Notes: a model not told the origin generated them from the letters alone. A DNA stretch of 64,000 bases from Galaxea fascicularis (GCA_948470475.1 OX419338.1:1597159-1661158), one strand, 5' to 3'; numbered from the stretch's first letter, positions 9,801 through 19,354 are shown. Made by a program: numbers and translations.

Positions 9801-12413
9801 TTCAGTTCATTTCTGTCGCCCTTGTTACGAAGGTACGTTTAGTCTTTTTGTTTATTTATTTGCTACTTGTTCGGTCCATGTGACCAATAACTGCATACAG
9901 AATTTTTCGAATTGAGAAGTTGAATTTTTGAAATTTCGAAAAAAAAATCGCCAACAGGCGTTCTGAAAGGCAACACTCTTGTTCATTATCTTTGTTTATA
10001 ATTATTCATTTGCTACTTTCCTTCTTTCCTTTTAATGCGGTTTTTAAGGGCATCAAGAATTGTGCGATTACTGTCCTGAAGAATTTCAGAATGAGGATGA
10101 TACCACGGAAGAGCTCGATGACGGCTATAAACGCCACCACCACCATTATCATCATCATCACCACCTTCCTGCGGAGTCTGGGCCGATCAGCGGTGATCGC
10201 CGACATGAAAAAGCCAGAAGGCCAGATATAAAGGACGTTGGAGAATACAAACCCCACCACTTATCTAAAGTCTACAAACCAACAAAAAGTCGTCAACGAA
10301 AAGACAAAGATGAACAGGGCGTGTCAAACAGAGAACCTGTCGAGTCCACATTGAAACTTTTAAACGAAAAAAGTTTAGATGTCGACAACACCGAGACCAC
10401 AAATTATGGAGAATACAAATATGAAAGTATGAACATGGAAGACCATGGTAAGCATTTCATTGGTCAGAAGCAGAAATGACTATTTCAATGAGAGGGATGG
10501 CGAATGTTACTGTTTTAGGGTACAGCTCACGTTTGGCAATTTAGTAAAAAAAAAAAAAAAAAAAGTGCGTAAATGGCTTGAGAAATTCGCTGAGCAAAAC
10601 AAATCGCAAAATCACCTCGCAGCAAATTTGCTCAATACACCATATTGTTAATGATTAGTTCCAAGTGACTTGTGGGTAGATCTAATCCTTTATTGTAGCA
10701 AGCGGTCAAAATTGCAAGTTCGTAAAACTTAACATATGGTGATGGGATTTATATACCGCATTTTCTATTTTATATATATTCAAATGCAGTTTACATCATC
10801 TAACCCACCCAACCCATGAAATCATGAAATAGCACAAAGACCAGACCAGCACACCGAGAACTCCATGCCCTACACTTTCCGATTAGTGTGTGGGTTCTTT
10901 AACGTCCCACAAGGTTATGAACATTGAAGTGTTGTGAGACGGGGCCTACGGTTTATCGTCCTTATCCGAGAAGACTAGAAAGTCGAACAATTTGCAGATG
11001 TCATTACAAAGGCAGCACTTTCTCCTCAGCTATTTAAGGACCCTGAGTGTTGGTCTGGCCGGGATTTGAACCAACGACCTCCCGCACGGTAGTGCGTTGC
11101 TTTACCACTGAGCCAACCGGTCGGCGGTAACTTAACTTCAGTTAATGTGTCATAAATCTCCATCTTTGTACATGACCATGCCCGTTTGTCTGAATTGGCA
11201 AAAAAAATGGACTTGGTTTTCTCCGCAGACTGTAAAGACTATTCAGACGACTGCAATGAATACGCAGCGCGTGGCTACTGTAGTGATTACGCTCCAACAG
11301 CCAGCATTGGAACCATTAACATGATGTGCAAGAGAGCTTGTGGAACATGCTCTGATATCAAGTGAGTTGGTGAATCGAATAATTCCCCTCACTAGATAGC
11401 GATGGATACCAAAACATATTTGAGTGGTTCTAGATCGAGAGTGAACCGGTCACGATGTATGCGACTTAGTGGACGATAGACGTTACAAATTCCAAGGTAT
11501 ACGGTGGCGCGAAACAGCTTCAAGCTACCTAGTGAACCGTACTCCTTCAAACATGTCGAAAACTTGAGTTATCGCTGTATTTTTCAACACGCGACTGATC
11601 TTACCGGTTGACAACTTACGACCAGGGAATAGTGAATAGAAGTTAATAATAAAGGAAAACCGGTGAAGCTTACAAAGACACCAGATGTGTAATGACTGAC
11701 TTTTCGCAGTTACACGATCAGCTGTGTGTTCAGATCATATAACTTTTCTTGAGGTGACATAAACGACGAAGCGAAAAATAATAATAATAATAATAAGTGT
11801 ATTTTATATAGCGACAATATCCAAAGTTCAACACCGCTTTACATGATTTGAATATCTATACACATAAATTACAAGACTAAAAATATATTTATATTAATTA
11901 ATATATAGTTTGAATAAATAATTCATTAAAAACAATTATAATAATAATAATATTAAAAGAGGTTTCTTAAAACATAAAACTGTAAAAACGAACGACAAAA
12001 TCCGACGCCTCGGAGCAGTCACGACTCCACCATCAAGGAAAACATAAACGAGACCACGCAAACCACAGGAGGACTAAAGGATGACAACCAACAGAAGTTA
12101 AACCATATAACATAACACTGAGACAATTTTGTTCCTTTTAAAATGAACTTTTTTTACATTCTTTACTTAACCTGTTTTGTATTATTTCTTTATATTGCAA
12201 AATTGTTCCCCGCTTTTTGGGATATACTGGAAAGAGTATTGCTTCATATATATACGTTTTATATCTCAGACTTCCCATGGGTTTTCTAGGTCAAAACAAA
12301 AACAGGATACTTACGAAGTCGACGAAAAAGACCCTTTTTACAAGAAAGGACAAATTGGAAAATCACAACACAGGAAACCAAAGCATTTGGATAACCAAAT
12401 GAATACGCTGTAA
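687..12413 (+). CDS. Mosaic extracellular-matrix type protein gene: Gly-rich / vWA / disordered-RGD / His-rich / ShK (5' end missing)
   Basis: Coding exons read by hand: 687-815, 1303-1848, 2262-2291, 3056-3646, 4458-4565, 4812-6305, 7344-7832, 8576-9127, 9797-9832, 10049-10447, 11229-11361, 12290-12413. Together they keep one frame for about 1,542 codons. All introns are phase 1 except the last (phase 2). All have GT..AG borders, and the Gly or Asp codon split at each junction is consistent. The signal peptide and 5' exons were not found upstream of 687. vWA and ShK domains, Gly-rich repeats, an RGD and a lack of membrane segments point to a secreted adhesive or matrix protein. Coral skeletal-matrix or mesoglea proteins are the obvious comparison, but this is inference. 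The two shortest exons and the last splice need transcript proof. Confidence 0.72.
1303..1848 (+). CDS. Matrix gene exon: von Willebrand factor A domain 1
   Basis: A single 546-base exon (182 codons) is phase 1 at both ends, with donor GTAAGT at 1849. It holds a complete vWA domain. Strand beta-1 ends in LDASSS, a canonical DxSxS metal-ion site. It is followed by a central strand (RIGLVLFG), a LLGGACAAGQGL segment, LLVMMAGKSTDD, and a C-terminal VKILCLGMG strand. The family's MIDAS threonine (GGxTxT) is replaced by GGACA, and the Asp of the usual TDG turn is replaced by AG, so metal binding may be weakened. vWA domains mediate protein-protein adhesion in matrix proteins. Confidence 0.9.
2085..2220 (-). 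repeat. tRNA-Leu/Ser-like SINE head
   Basis: On the minus strand the block starts with GATGGCCGAGTG and continues to GGGCGCTGGATTTC, which resembles the 5' half of a Leu/Ser tRNA. It carries a B-box-like GGTTCGTGCC further on. The cloverleaf is disrupted, so this is a tRNA-derived SINE or pseudogene rather than a working tRNA. It lies in the intron before the 30-nt microexon. Confidence 0.5.
2262..2291 (+). CDS. Matrix gene microexon (30 nt), Gly-rich
   Basis: This candidate microexon lies between ...TTTTAATAG and GTGAGTTC. It is phase 1 at both ends and adds ten residues (GGIEGSNLGG plus a shared Gly) without breaking frame. The composition suits the Gly-rich protein and both splice signals are good. 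It rests on sequence logic alone, and skipping it would also keep the frame. Confidence 0.5.
2700..2930 (-). repeat. tRNA-derived SINE, copy 1
   Basis: The minus strand reads as a tRNA-like head with an A-box region near 2890-2860 and a B box GGTTCAAGCCC (rc of about 2836-2846). A conserved body follows (CAGGCTTCTTTACGCAATT and onward). The same body recurs on the plus strand at about 44337-44422, so it is a dispersed family. It is intronic in the matrix gene. Confidence 0.6.
3056..3646 (+). CDS. Matrix gene exon: long Gly/Thr/Ile/Val repeat
   Basis: This 591-base exon (197 codons) is phase 1 at both ends, with acceptor ...TTGAAAAG and donor GTAAAG. It encodes imperfect repeats of steps such as GGTGATGVGGG and GGTGAIGVGGGIGG. 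The longest near-identical repeats at the DNA level, such as the block around 3150-3215 and its copy around 3300-3365, suggest expansion by unequal crossing over. There are no Cys residues and few charged residues. A Gly-rich elastic or adhesive linker is likely. The antisense frame is Pro-rich and open only because of the repeat. Confidence 0.8.
3707..3721 (+). repeat. Poly-C run
   Basis: A homopolymer of about 15 C residues lies in the intron just after the Gly/Thr-rich exon. Length is likely to be unstable in sequencing. Confidence 0.8.
4211..4237. repeat. Short perfect hairpin (CAGGAGCCCAT arms)
   Basis: CAGGAGCCCAT and its exact reverse complement are separated by about five bases. A close relative with one arm altered sits at about 18262-18288. 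It probably marks a terminal hairpin of a small non-autonomous element. Confidence 0.55.
4458..4565 (+). CDS. Matrix gene exon: small 4-Cys module
   Basis: This 108-base exon follows ...TTCACCACACAG and ends at donor GTAAAA. It is phase 1 at both ends and encodes 36 residues with four cysteines (PEC, CLC, SC). I do not recognise the fold. Frame, splice signals and Cys content argue that it is real, though it is too short to be sure of. Confidence 0.55.
4812..6305 (+). CDS. Matrix gene exon: long disordered polar region with RGD
   Basis: This single 1,494-base exon (498 codons) is phase 1 at both ends when the acceptor ...CTCCATAG at 4811 is used. An AG at 4792 would give another phase and an early stop. 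The first 350 residues are rich in Lys, Asn, Asp, Ser and Thr and look disordered. Pro-rich runs follow (PPPSPPPTAPP), then two Cys around a GGS segment. A motif occurs twice: LVESPPGTIQGV and LLESPLGTIHGV. The exon ends GIQRGDYG, an RGD tripeptide that integrins can bind. No catalytic domain is seen. The donor is GTAAGA. Confidence 0.82.
6574..6951. repeat. Two-copy tandem duplication, about 175-200 bp unit
   Basis: Unit 1 (6574-6748) and unit 2 (6749-6951) both start GCTGCGTAATG and both end in TTTGGGCAATTTCC. They share long identical stretches, for example ACGAGATAATACGACACTAT. Unit 2 has about 28 extra bases. Intronic; no coding content seen. Confidence 0.85.
7344..7832 (+). CDS. Matrix gene exon: Gly/Met-rich repeat
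   Basis: This 489-base exon (163 codons) is phase 1 at both ends, with acceptor TGTTGGCAG and donor GTAAAA. It is made of GGGGMIGG, GGGGMVGG and related steps, with Met or Ile at regular spacing in runs of four to seven Gly. The side-chain choice (Met/Ile/Asn) differs clearly from the Thr/Val exon at 3056. Probably a flexible or self-associating segment. Confidence 0.8.
8576..9127 (+). CDS. Matrix gene exon: von Willebrand factor A domain 2
   Basis: This 552-base exon is phase 1 at both ends, with acceptor TTTTTTGTTCCTAG and donor GTTAGT. It is a complete vWA domain. LDLGFLIDGSSA takes the place of the DxSxS motif, with the second Ser lost. RIGVVVFS, GPGTYIGRGL (MIDAS Thr kept), LVVVAGGKSIDD and VEMFCVGVG follow. 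It resembles vWA 1 in layout and length, so the pair probably arose by exon duplication, with different metal-site residues lost in each. Confidence 0.9.
9797..9832 (+). CDS. Matrix gene microexon (36 nt) with CxxC
   Basis: A strong pyrimidine tract and GGTCGGCAG precede it and donor GTACGT follows. It is phase 1 at both ends and encodes about 12 residues including FCRPCYE. The next exon opens with a second CxxC (LCDYC), so the two together could form a small metal-binding or disulphide knuckle. Confidence 0.5.
10049..10447 (+). CDS. Matrix gene exon: CxxC, acidic and His-rich segment
   Basis: This 399-base exon is phase 1 at both ends, with acceptor ...TTTTTAAG and donor GTAAGC. It begins HQELCDYCPEEF, continues with an acidic stretch, then a His cluster (HHHHYHHHHH), then a Lys/Arg/Glu-rich disordered tail with two GEYK motifs. 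His clusters often bind zinc or copper; that role here is inference. Confidence 0.78.
10860..11125 (-). repeat. tRNA-derived SINE
   Basis: Minus-strand reading gives a tRNA-like head at about 11125-11050, with B-box-like GGTTCAAATCCCGGCC. A body follows that includes the reverse complement of GTGGGTTCTTTAACGTCCC. I recall this as a widespread coral repeat. It is intronic in the matrix gene just upstream of the ShK exon. Confidence 0.6.
11229..11361 (+). CDS. Matrix gene exon: ShK (ShKT) domain
   Basis: After TTTTCTCCGCAG the frame (phase 1) gives a 44-residue module with six cysteines in the ShK order: DCKDY, DDCNEY, GYCSDY, NMMCKRACGTC. The Cys spacing fits ShKT domains, which occur in many secreted animal proteins as protein-interaction or channel-binding modules. 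In a long matrix protein it is most likely structural. The exon ends GATATCAA followed by GTGAGT (phase 2). If unspliced, the frame meets TGA at 11363-11365. Confidence 0.85.
12290..12413 (+). CDS. Matrix gene terminal exon: basic tail
   Basis: After GGGTTTTCTAG the frame that continues the phase-2 ShK donor reads 40 residues rich in Lys, Gln, Asp and His (KQKQDTYEVDEKDPFYKK and onward), then stops with TAA at 12411-12413. Exact phase match and a good acceptor support it. The alternative is that the gene ends at the TGA inside the ShK donor. Confidence 0.55.
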
Positions 12414-13788
12414 CACACTGAGTTTGAAATTGAATAGCGCTTGAAGGCACCAGGATATTGTCTAATCGCAGGTGATGCTCTCGCGGTTTTAGGTCACTCT
12501 AAGTTTTTTCTAGGTTTGATTTTGCTAAGGTGAAATGCCGTTGTTCACCATGAGTTACGCTGAGTACAATCCCATAAGAACCATAATCAGTGTCACCAGT
12601 AATAGGTTTTCTAGACCTGATTTTCTTGAGGCCATCTGAATATCAGCCTGACGACATTTAGCCCGCGAAGCAGGCCTATTTTGGGGTGGGCGAATACTGA
12701 GTATTTTCTTCACGAAAACCATCTTAGACTATGAAAAAGAGGGGATTAGGGAGACCAAGGGGGTGAGGGTAGGACAGAAAGACGAAGGATTTGGGGAGGG
12801 GTGCCCCCCTCCCTAATTCGTTCCAACCCTTCACGTAAGAAAAAAACAAAAAGCAAGAGACACATCAACACCAGTTCCGCAATATAGCTAGTACCTTACG
12901 CATGCGCACAGCCATATCACAAGAAGAGAGCAGTGACAGCGATGGACAGCTGTTTCGTCCAAGTTGTAAGGAATCATCAGCATGGCATAGTTTCAGGAAG
13001 TGTAGCAAGACTAAAGTCTGGTTCTACACTTTGCGGAGCTGATGTTAATTCATGTTGCTTTTCTCTTTTTCTTTTTTGTTTTTGTAACTCTTGATCTTCC
13101 ATGATGGTGGTGACTTCTACTCTCATACTGCACTCGCCGATTAAAAAACGCCTCCACTGCAAGCTAGACGAATTCAAAGTAAATCCGCCTGTAATTCGGC
13201 ACATTTAGCTCTTCTGGAAATTGCTCTTTTCGATGAAATCCGCTAGCAAATATATTTGTTTTTCATAATCAGCATTTTTCAGGACATTTTTCTTATGATT
13301 ATTAAGGATACGACCATCTTTTCCGAAAGCAAAATTAATTATGCTTGGTATGCAGACATAAATTATGATTCTCACTAATCAAGCTTATATCCCACCGAGC
13401 TTTTGTATTTTACAGAAAATGTTTTGATCGTTAGGTATTTTCCGAGACAATGTTTTCCATGTAGAAATAAAATACAAAACTATTGCAGTCGGTTGACTTG
13501 TTCTTCACTGAACACTCGATCTTACATGAATCTACTGTCAAACTGGTCATTGGTATAAATAAAATGCAAGTTGACGGATTGGGTGGTGTTGTGATTTCTT
13601 GGATGGGTCTTTCGTACTGAAACTTTGATCATTTGAAGATAAAACGTAATGGTGAGAATGGTTTGCAGGCAAGGACTCAGAGCTTAGAGGTAAAACATGA
13701 ATGATTTCTTGTACTTTAATCATTTACCATTAACCAGTGATACAACAAAATAATAGCTTTCTGTGCTTTCCTTAGCCGCTGAATTCGT
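12414..13788. other. Intergenic, 3' flanks of two convergent genes
   Basis: I see no supported gene. AATAAA occurs near 13466 and 13556 and could serve a long 3' UTR of the plus-strand matrix gene. Minus-strand frames here have no recognisable content. Confidence 0.4.
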
Positions 13789-16006
13789 CTACTCTGTTTC
13801 TGAAATAAAGAAAACAAATAAGAACTGAAAAGTCCTAGACCACGTTACGATATACAGAGTAAATATTGATATTTTGCAGTTGATTTTAGCCTCTTATATA
13901 ATTACGACAACCATTCTCTTTGTAGGCAAAAAGGTAAGATTTAGTGTCATCTTGAATGGTGTAAAAATACTCTCAAGTTGTCGAAATCGCGAAAACAGCC
14001 TTAAAGTAACTTAAAAACAAACATCACTGTATAAAAAAAATTAATTGAAATGTTGAGTTTAAGTCAGCGTAAACCGGACAGGTCGTTATAGACAAGAGAA
14101 AAACAACATCTTATTTTTTATAATAAGGGTAAATTGATACCGCAAAATTACAAGGTAGGATGGTTTTCTACGTCTTCGTCTTATCTCTTTAGAAGACGTT
14201 TGTTTAAACTATAGCAGTTTAAGATTCGGCCCGGGCCCCGCCTGGTAACCGAAAGCGTGTAAGATCCTAAGGGTAACCATCTAGAGTGCCTGCATTTTAA
14301 TTACAGCGGGGCTACTCATCACAAAGTCGAAATTCAGTTAAATGCTGCACTAGCTACTAGCTAAGGTTTTCATCCCAGGCCCTACCTGGTGTGAAGTTCT
14401 ACGGAAAGGCTAAAGGTTTCTTTATTACCGCTTGAGGTAGGTCATCCAGAAAAAAACTGTTCGCACGATAGTAAGAGCTCAGTGTGATATTCAGCGATAA
14501 AAAACTGTGCAGGAAGTAATTGTTGTTCTTTTTCACATAAGTTGTCATGGTGTTTTAGCTATTCTTTCTTTAGTGGTTTTTGCTGCTGTTTTAATTCTAA
14601 AGAGCGGGTAAAAAATGCAATAAAATATTAACCTTCCAGTAACATATACACGAAGTTAGCATCACCCTTGCCGATGCATTCATTGTCGTCATTGATGTTG
14701 CACATGGTGTAGTTCCCATCAATGCACATATAGGAATCACCGTGCCTGGAATACTGATCACATGCATTTGCACCTGACCAGCATTCGCCATAGTTTTGAA
14801 GTCCAAACATCGTGTATCCAAGAGAAGAGGCGACCTGGGCGCAACGGCAGGCAAGTCTGTGGGATATCAATAAATATTTGGTCAGCTTTCACCAGCTGAA
14901 GATGTAATAAAATGTGCGGAAGAAATCATGTTGGTTCTTTCGACTGAAAGATTAAGGTTGCCGTATGCGTCACACGTTTAGCAGCGAATATAGCTTTGCT
15001 GGAAGTTCAGAATTCACTAGTTGTTAGGGGATACTCGAGAAGGAGAATAAAACATATACAAATGAAAGGCTTGCGAGAGTCATAAACCCGATTTTCTCTG
15101 TTATTCAGTTGGTTTTGACGTCGTCGTCAGGGAAAATCAGGGGGCGATTTCTCTAACCTTTGAGACATATCCACGTGACCTTCTTCCTTTTTCTATGGCT
15201 CTCTTTTACAGCCATTTTAAGCATTTCAGTTGCTTCTATATTTGGAAGAAGAACTTGTAAGCGACAACTACGCTGCTTTGCGATTTATGAAAAAAGATAA
15301 GTCAGGTGTTATCTTTAACCCAGTCCATTGTATTTTCCTTGCACCCAAGCTTCGCAAAACTATTTTGTACTTGGCTATCGTATTTTTTTTCTAACGCCAA
15401 CAGCTAAGTCCAGTACAAAGGCAGACAGGAGCCATAGCTCCTTTATGGTGAGGTTGGTTGTCGCATGAGTCAAACTAGTTCTGGGATGAATTCTATACTC
15501 AAGACACCATACGCTTTTCAACATCGAAATAATGAAAATCCGCTATATTTAGATCATGTATAACCGCTTCGGAATGATGTCACAGATATGTTAGCCTCAT
15601 CATGAATAACCACCTACTCTGACGCTCTGGAGGTCAATTGAAAAATTGCGCTTTAAGCTAACACAGGTTGGTACTATCGTTAAACAATTGACCCAAGCTC
15701 AATGATTAGCAGTGCACCACCGCTGAACCATTGTTCGTCCCTCGTATAACCAACCTACTCAGACGTGTCTACTGCGATCGGAGTGCAGTGGACTACGACC
15801 TATAATTTATTTATGATAAGATCTAGTTACAAACCCTTGCAGATACTTTTCCCAGTTTTGCCAATCAACTTGCATTCCATACTTTGATGATTTGGGGTCC
15901 CGATCAGTGATCAGAAGTTGAGACATAGCTCTTATCCACCGCCTATCCTGATAACAACCCAGCTTATAGTACGTCGATCGTTCACACGAAACATGTTGGC
16001 CAAATA
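13789..16006 (-). CDS. Secreted WSC-like Cys-rich gene A (3' part)
   Basis: Exons 16006-15835 (phase 1 in, phase 2 out) and 14856-14633 (2 in, 1 out) encode one WSC-like domain. The first half has LGCYQDR and VDWQNWEKYL. The second half has LACRCAQVASSLGY, FGLQNYGECWSG and a terminal FVYMLLE. A short last exon 13799-13789 (ETE, stop), after TTCTTTATTTCAG, is tentative. The domain and split position match the genes at 20.6-22.9, 32.6-43.1 and 46.9-48.0 kb. The signal-peptide exon should lie between 16.0 and 20.6 kb but I did not find it. Confidence 0.7.
14633..14856 (-). CDS. WSC-like gene A, second domain-half exon
   Basis: This 224-base exon lies between acceptor GATATCCCACAG and donor GTTAAT. 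Cysteines fall at the same places as in the paralogues (CRC, ECW, MC, MC, EC). One extra Cys (NACDQY) is unique to this copy. Confidence 0.82.
15835..16006 (-). CDS. WSC-like gene A, first domain-half exon
   Basis: This 172-base exon lies between acceptor CTTTCAAGCAG and donor GTTTGT. It reads SCERSTYYKLGCYQDR, an ITDRDP segment and VDWQNWEKYLQ. It aligns with the first-half exons of the other family members, which carry KVGCYKDK, QDR and NWxxYL. Confidence 0.75.
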
Positions 16007-16284
16007 CTGCTTGAAAGAAGCGTCGAGAAGAGATTGAGGTTAGTACCCTGCAAACCTATCGACTCTGGAGATGGAAAAGTAACCAATCATAAAGTTGTGT
16101 AAAATCGTAAAATGATTTGAACCCAGGAGTCATATCATAACTAAGTGAAGTACGATCGTCCGGGTAAGTGTAGTCCTGAGAACGACTCGACTGTTTGAGA
16201 TAACATTGACTGACGCTTCGAAAACCTGTAGTGAACGAAAGTTATCATTAGTGAGAGTACTCAGAGTACTCTGATGATAAAAGG

Positions 16285-16425
16285 GGATAGTTTCTAAAGA
16301 AATTGTGGTGCTGCGTCGGTGGGAGATTCGCTCTGACGAAGGGCTAACGCTCGAAACGTCAGCTTTTGGAATCCCCCCTGTACGGTGGTCGATTTACATT
16401 ATCAACTCCATTGATAAAACCGTAG
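16285..16425 (+). repeat. Penelope-associated repeat with intact hammerhead motif
   Basis: The repeat runs from the AGTTTCTAAAGAAA-type start to a TTGATAAAACC-type end. Bases 16325-16373 fit a small type I hammerhead ribozyme. Stem I is GATTC and GCT pairing with AGC and GAATC. The core is CTGACGA, stem II is GGGC/GCTC, then GAAA. A self-complementary ACGT stands in for stem III, with cleavage expected after GTC. Similar copies occur near 19.4, 53.6, 57.2 and 62.2 kb. Confidence 0.75.
16325..16373 (+). ncRNA. Hammerhead ribozyme-like motif
   Basis: Every core position needed is visible: CUGANGA, stem II, GAAA, then ACGUC with the cleavage triplet GUC, closed by a stem I with a five-base bulge. 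A single unpaired A lies between the core and stem II. The two-base stem III is self-complementary, so cleavage as a dimer is expected, as known for small hammerheads of Penelope-like elements. Confidence 0.65.
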
Positions 16426-17039
16426 ATAGAGCAGAATAGGTACAAAGCGACGCTTTTCGAATTAACAAGTTTTCAGCAGAAACTCAGTTCTGCCCTCTTC
16501 AGTGCAAATCTTACACGATATGATAAAATTTGTTAATCTGTCCTTGAAGATCACCCCAAGAGAGAACTCATCAGACAGAATCTATTATTCACCCTTAGAA
16601 AAGTGTGGGTTTTTACTAAATAAAACGTGGGATTCTCGAATAACCATGGACTAAATATGAAATAACAGAATCATTACTGAGAACCTGATACAAATGAGGC
16701 ACAGAATACTACGGCTGACAAGAAGATAAGGTTCACCATGTCGGGTAATCCTGTAGGTGAAATAAGAAAATGTAAAAGGTGAATAGAAATGAACTGCAGA
16801 TGTATTTGATGGGTTAACGCAGAACAAATAAGCCGCCGCTTATTTACAAGAAATTAAATAGCACATATAACTTATTTGTCTTTCCAAACGGGTGTAACGT
16901 TCCTGGAAGAAAAAGTCAATTGATTTCCGAATGATATTTTCAGGTCCAATAAACTAATGTCAATTTTCTCGAAAGTAACTCTCACTGCAAGCTGGGTGCA
17001 ACTCGAGGACGTTTGGGATGTAACAGAGCCCAATCGAAT

Positions 17040-17150
17040 GACTTAAATCACCCGAGGCTCAGTAGAAAAGCATGCGAGCGATGTGCAGCACGTCATGGGC
17101 TCGATTCCCATCTGGAAACAGATTTTCTCCTTCTCTGCTTATGTTTGTTG
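17040..17150 (+). repeat. tRNA-derived SINE fragment
   Basis: A B-box-like GGGCTCGATTCCC at about 17098-17110 and an A-box-like GGCTCAGTAG about 45 bases upstream suggest a tRNA-related head. The rest is not alignable to a real tRNA. Confidence 0.4.
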
Positions 17151-19354
17151 AACATGCTGAATATTTCATACATATATTTCATACGCTATTTTATTCCACA
17201 ACGCTTGTTCCTTTTGCCTGTAACGATTTCCTGAATTTCAGAAATTTTCTTACGCACGTACTATACATTTTGTTTTTGTTTTTGGATTAAAACATATTTG
17301 GTATAAAATTGCGTTGCAAATGCGTAATTTAAGCGCTTAAGGGGTTCTGAACCTATCTTGTTCTCTCTCTCATGTCTCTTACAACAAAAAGTATCAACAA
17401 CTTGATTTTCTTAACTACAATTAATGGTTTTAGCAAATGGTTTGGTGATATTCGCAGACGCATCAATTTTCATACAGTCTGATCACTTGCGTCGATGAAA
17501 GAGGCAAGAAATGTGCCGATCCATTTTCAGTCTTATAGATTGAGAAACCAGATATGCTTCCAATAAAGTTTCCTGTTTTAAGTACTTACTCTGGCTGTTA
17601 ATTCATGGAAAGGTCCACAAAGCTCTAGATCTAAAGGCGCAGCCTCAAACAAGCTTTAGGTCTTGAAAGGAAATTTCCTGTCCGCATTAGAAAGGTCGTT
17701 ATTCAGTGCTTAAGACATCACCTCAGTCGTTGAAGATGTTAGATATTTGCATAACAATAAGAAGCCAAACAAGTCATAAACTCATAACGATTATCAGTTC
17801 GCTTTTGTATTTTTTCGATTATGATAGATAACAATGATCAGATAGTGAAAATTGAAATGCTATTAAAAAAAATTAGTACTTCCTATAAGGTTGTCTGTTT
17901 TCTTCCTGTTCGTTGAAAGAAAGGACAATTTTCAGATTGTCTTCAAGAAAGGATAAGGTCATCCTCTCTTGTTGTCTACTAAGAGACTATTTTAAAATAT
18001 TTCAACATTCAAAAAGATATTGATCTTCATGGTGACTATTATATACAAGAAATATAACAATTGCACCTCGCAGCTGCTTTTTGCGCATTGACAGTGATTT
18101 GTCGACAATACCCTGTGACATAAAATAAACAAATCATGTTTGAACCCCAAAGAAAGAAGATTCGTTCGCTAAAGAGGGTAAGAAAAGTAAAAGAGGTGAT
18201 TTCGTCAATTGACGATTAATGTTATAATCGGAGGTTTCCTTTCAGAAGGCAACATCATAAAACAGGAATCCATTGTAATGGGCTCCTGCGCCGTAAATTT
18301 AGTTACTATCACTAAGAACATTTTCAGTGCTAAAAGTGGTCGCCATGGTTACTAAGGTTTGAGAAATAAAAAGTGTCTTTTCTTTTTTTCAATGATTTTA
18401 CTGATTAAATACGCAGAAGGAAACTATTCCTGTGGCATGGTTTGCTGATTCTCTTGAAGGAAAATAAAATTAAAATTAAACGGCTATGAAAACAAAACAC
18501 TAACTGCCGTCTAAATTGCCCCCAGGCCCATCGATATCTTTCCCGCCAGTTATACTGCATTTAATAAATTGGAACACATTGTTTAACTTAACACTGAGTG
18601 TCACTTTAACTTTGATTTCTCTGTACTACTTTTTTAAGCCAACGTTGCTGTCACCTCTTAGGATGGGTCCCATGCACATCCTCCATCTGTAACAAAGATA
18701 ACAGCAAGGTTACCTTAAATATCCCAGTGTACAAACAAAAACACAAATTTAGTAGTCCTCGAATGTAAAAATCAAATTGTTAACTAGCAAAAAATAAAAC
18801 AGCGTTCTTTGTTTTGAAAAAATAAATGTTTTATTCCAAAAAAGAAAAACAAAAACAAAACAGATTAGTCACTGAATTATGCTATCACATAAAGCAATTC
18901 ATTCTCCCGTCTCCATTCTCCATTATGGATGAGACATACGGACAAAAGGCTTCTCCTCCGCCTCTGCCTCCGCCTCCGCCTGTTTGTTTTGTTTTAATAC
19001 TCGTTAGCAAATTTAAGTCCCTAAAAGCTAAAAAAAACTGAAATCTTTTGTTTTCGTTAATTCCTTTTTTTTTTGCCATTTGGGGTGGGGCGGGGGAGGG
19101 GAAGAACGCAGGAGGAGGTATGTTTTGAGCCTGATTGTCGGAAAAAGACAATAGATGTGGGCTAACAAGCAAACAGATGACTCACACAAAGTCCTCAACG
19201 AAATAATAAAACAAGAAATTCGAAAACTTTGATTGATTACTAAGACCAGAGAGTTAATAGAGCGAGTTACAAAATTGTGGACTATCTCATAGGGGCACAC
19301 ATGGATTTCAAGATAGCAATTATAACTTTTCAGTTTCTGGGATCTTCTATGAAT

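Noticed and set aside
13669..13690. Possible plus-strand microexon (TTTGCAG, 21 bases, GTAAAA), phase 1
   Set aside because: It lies beyond the likely stop of the matrix gene and its phase does not continue the phase-2 ShK donor; probably chance.
18950..19300. Pro-rich short frames around 18.9-19.3 kb
   Set aside because: Derived from CCTCCGCCTCCG-type simple sequence; no domain or splice support.
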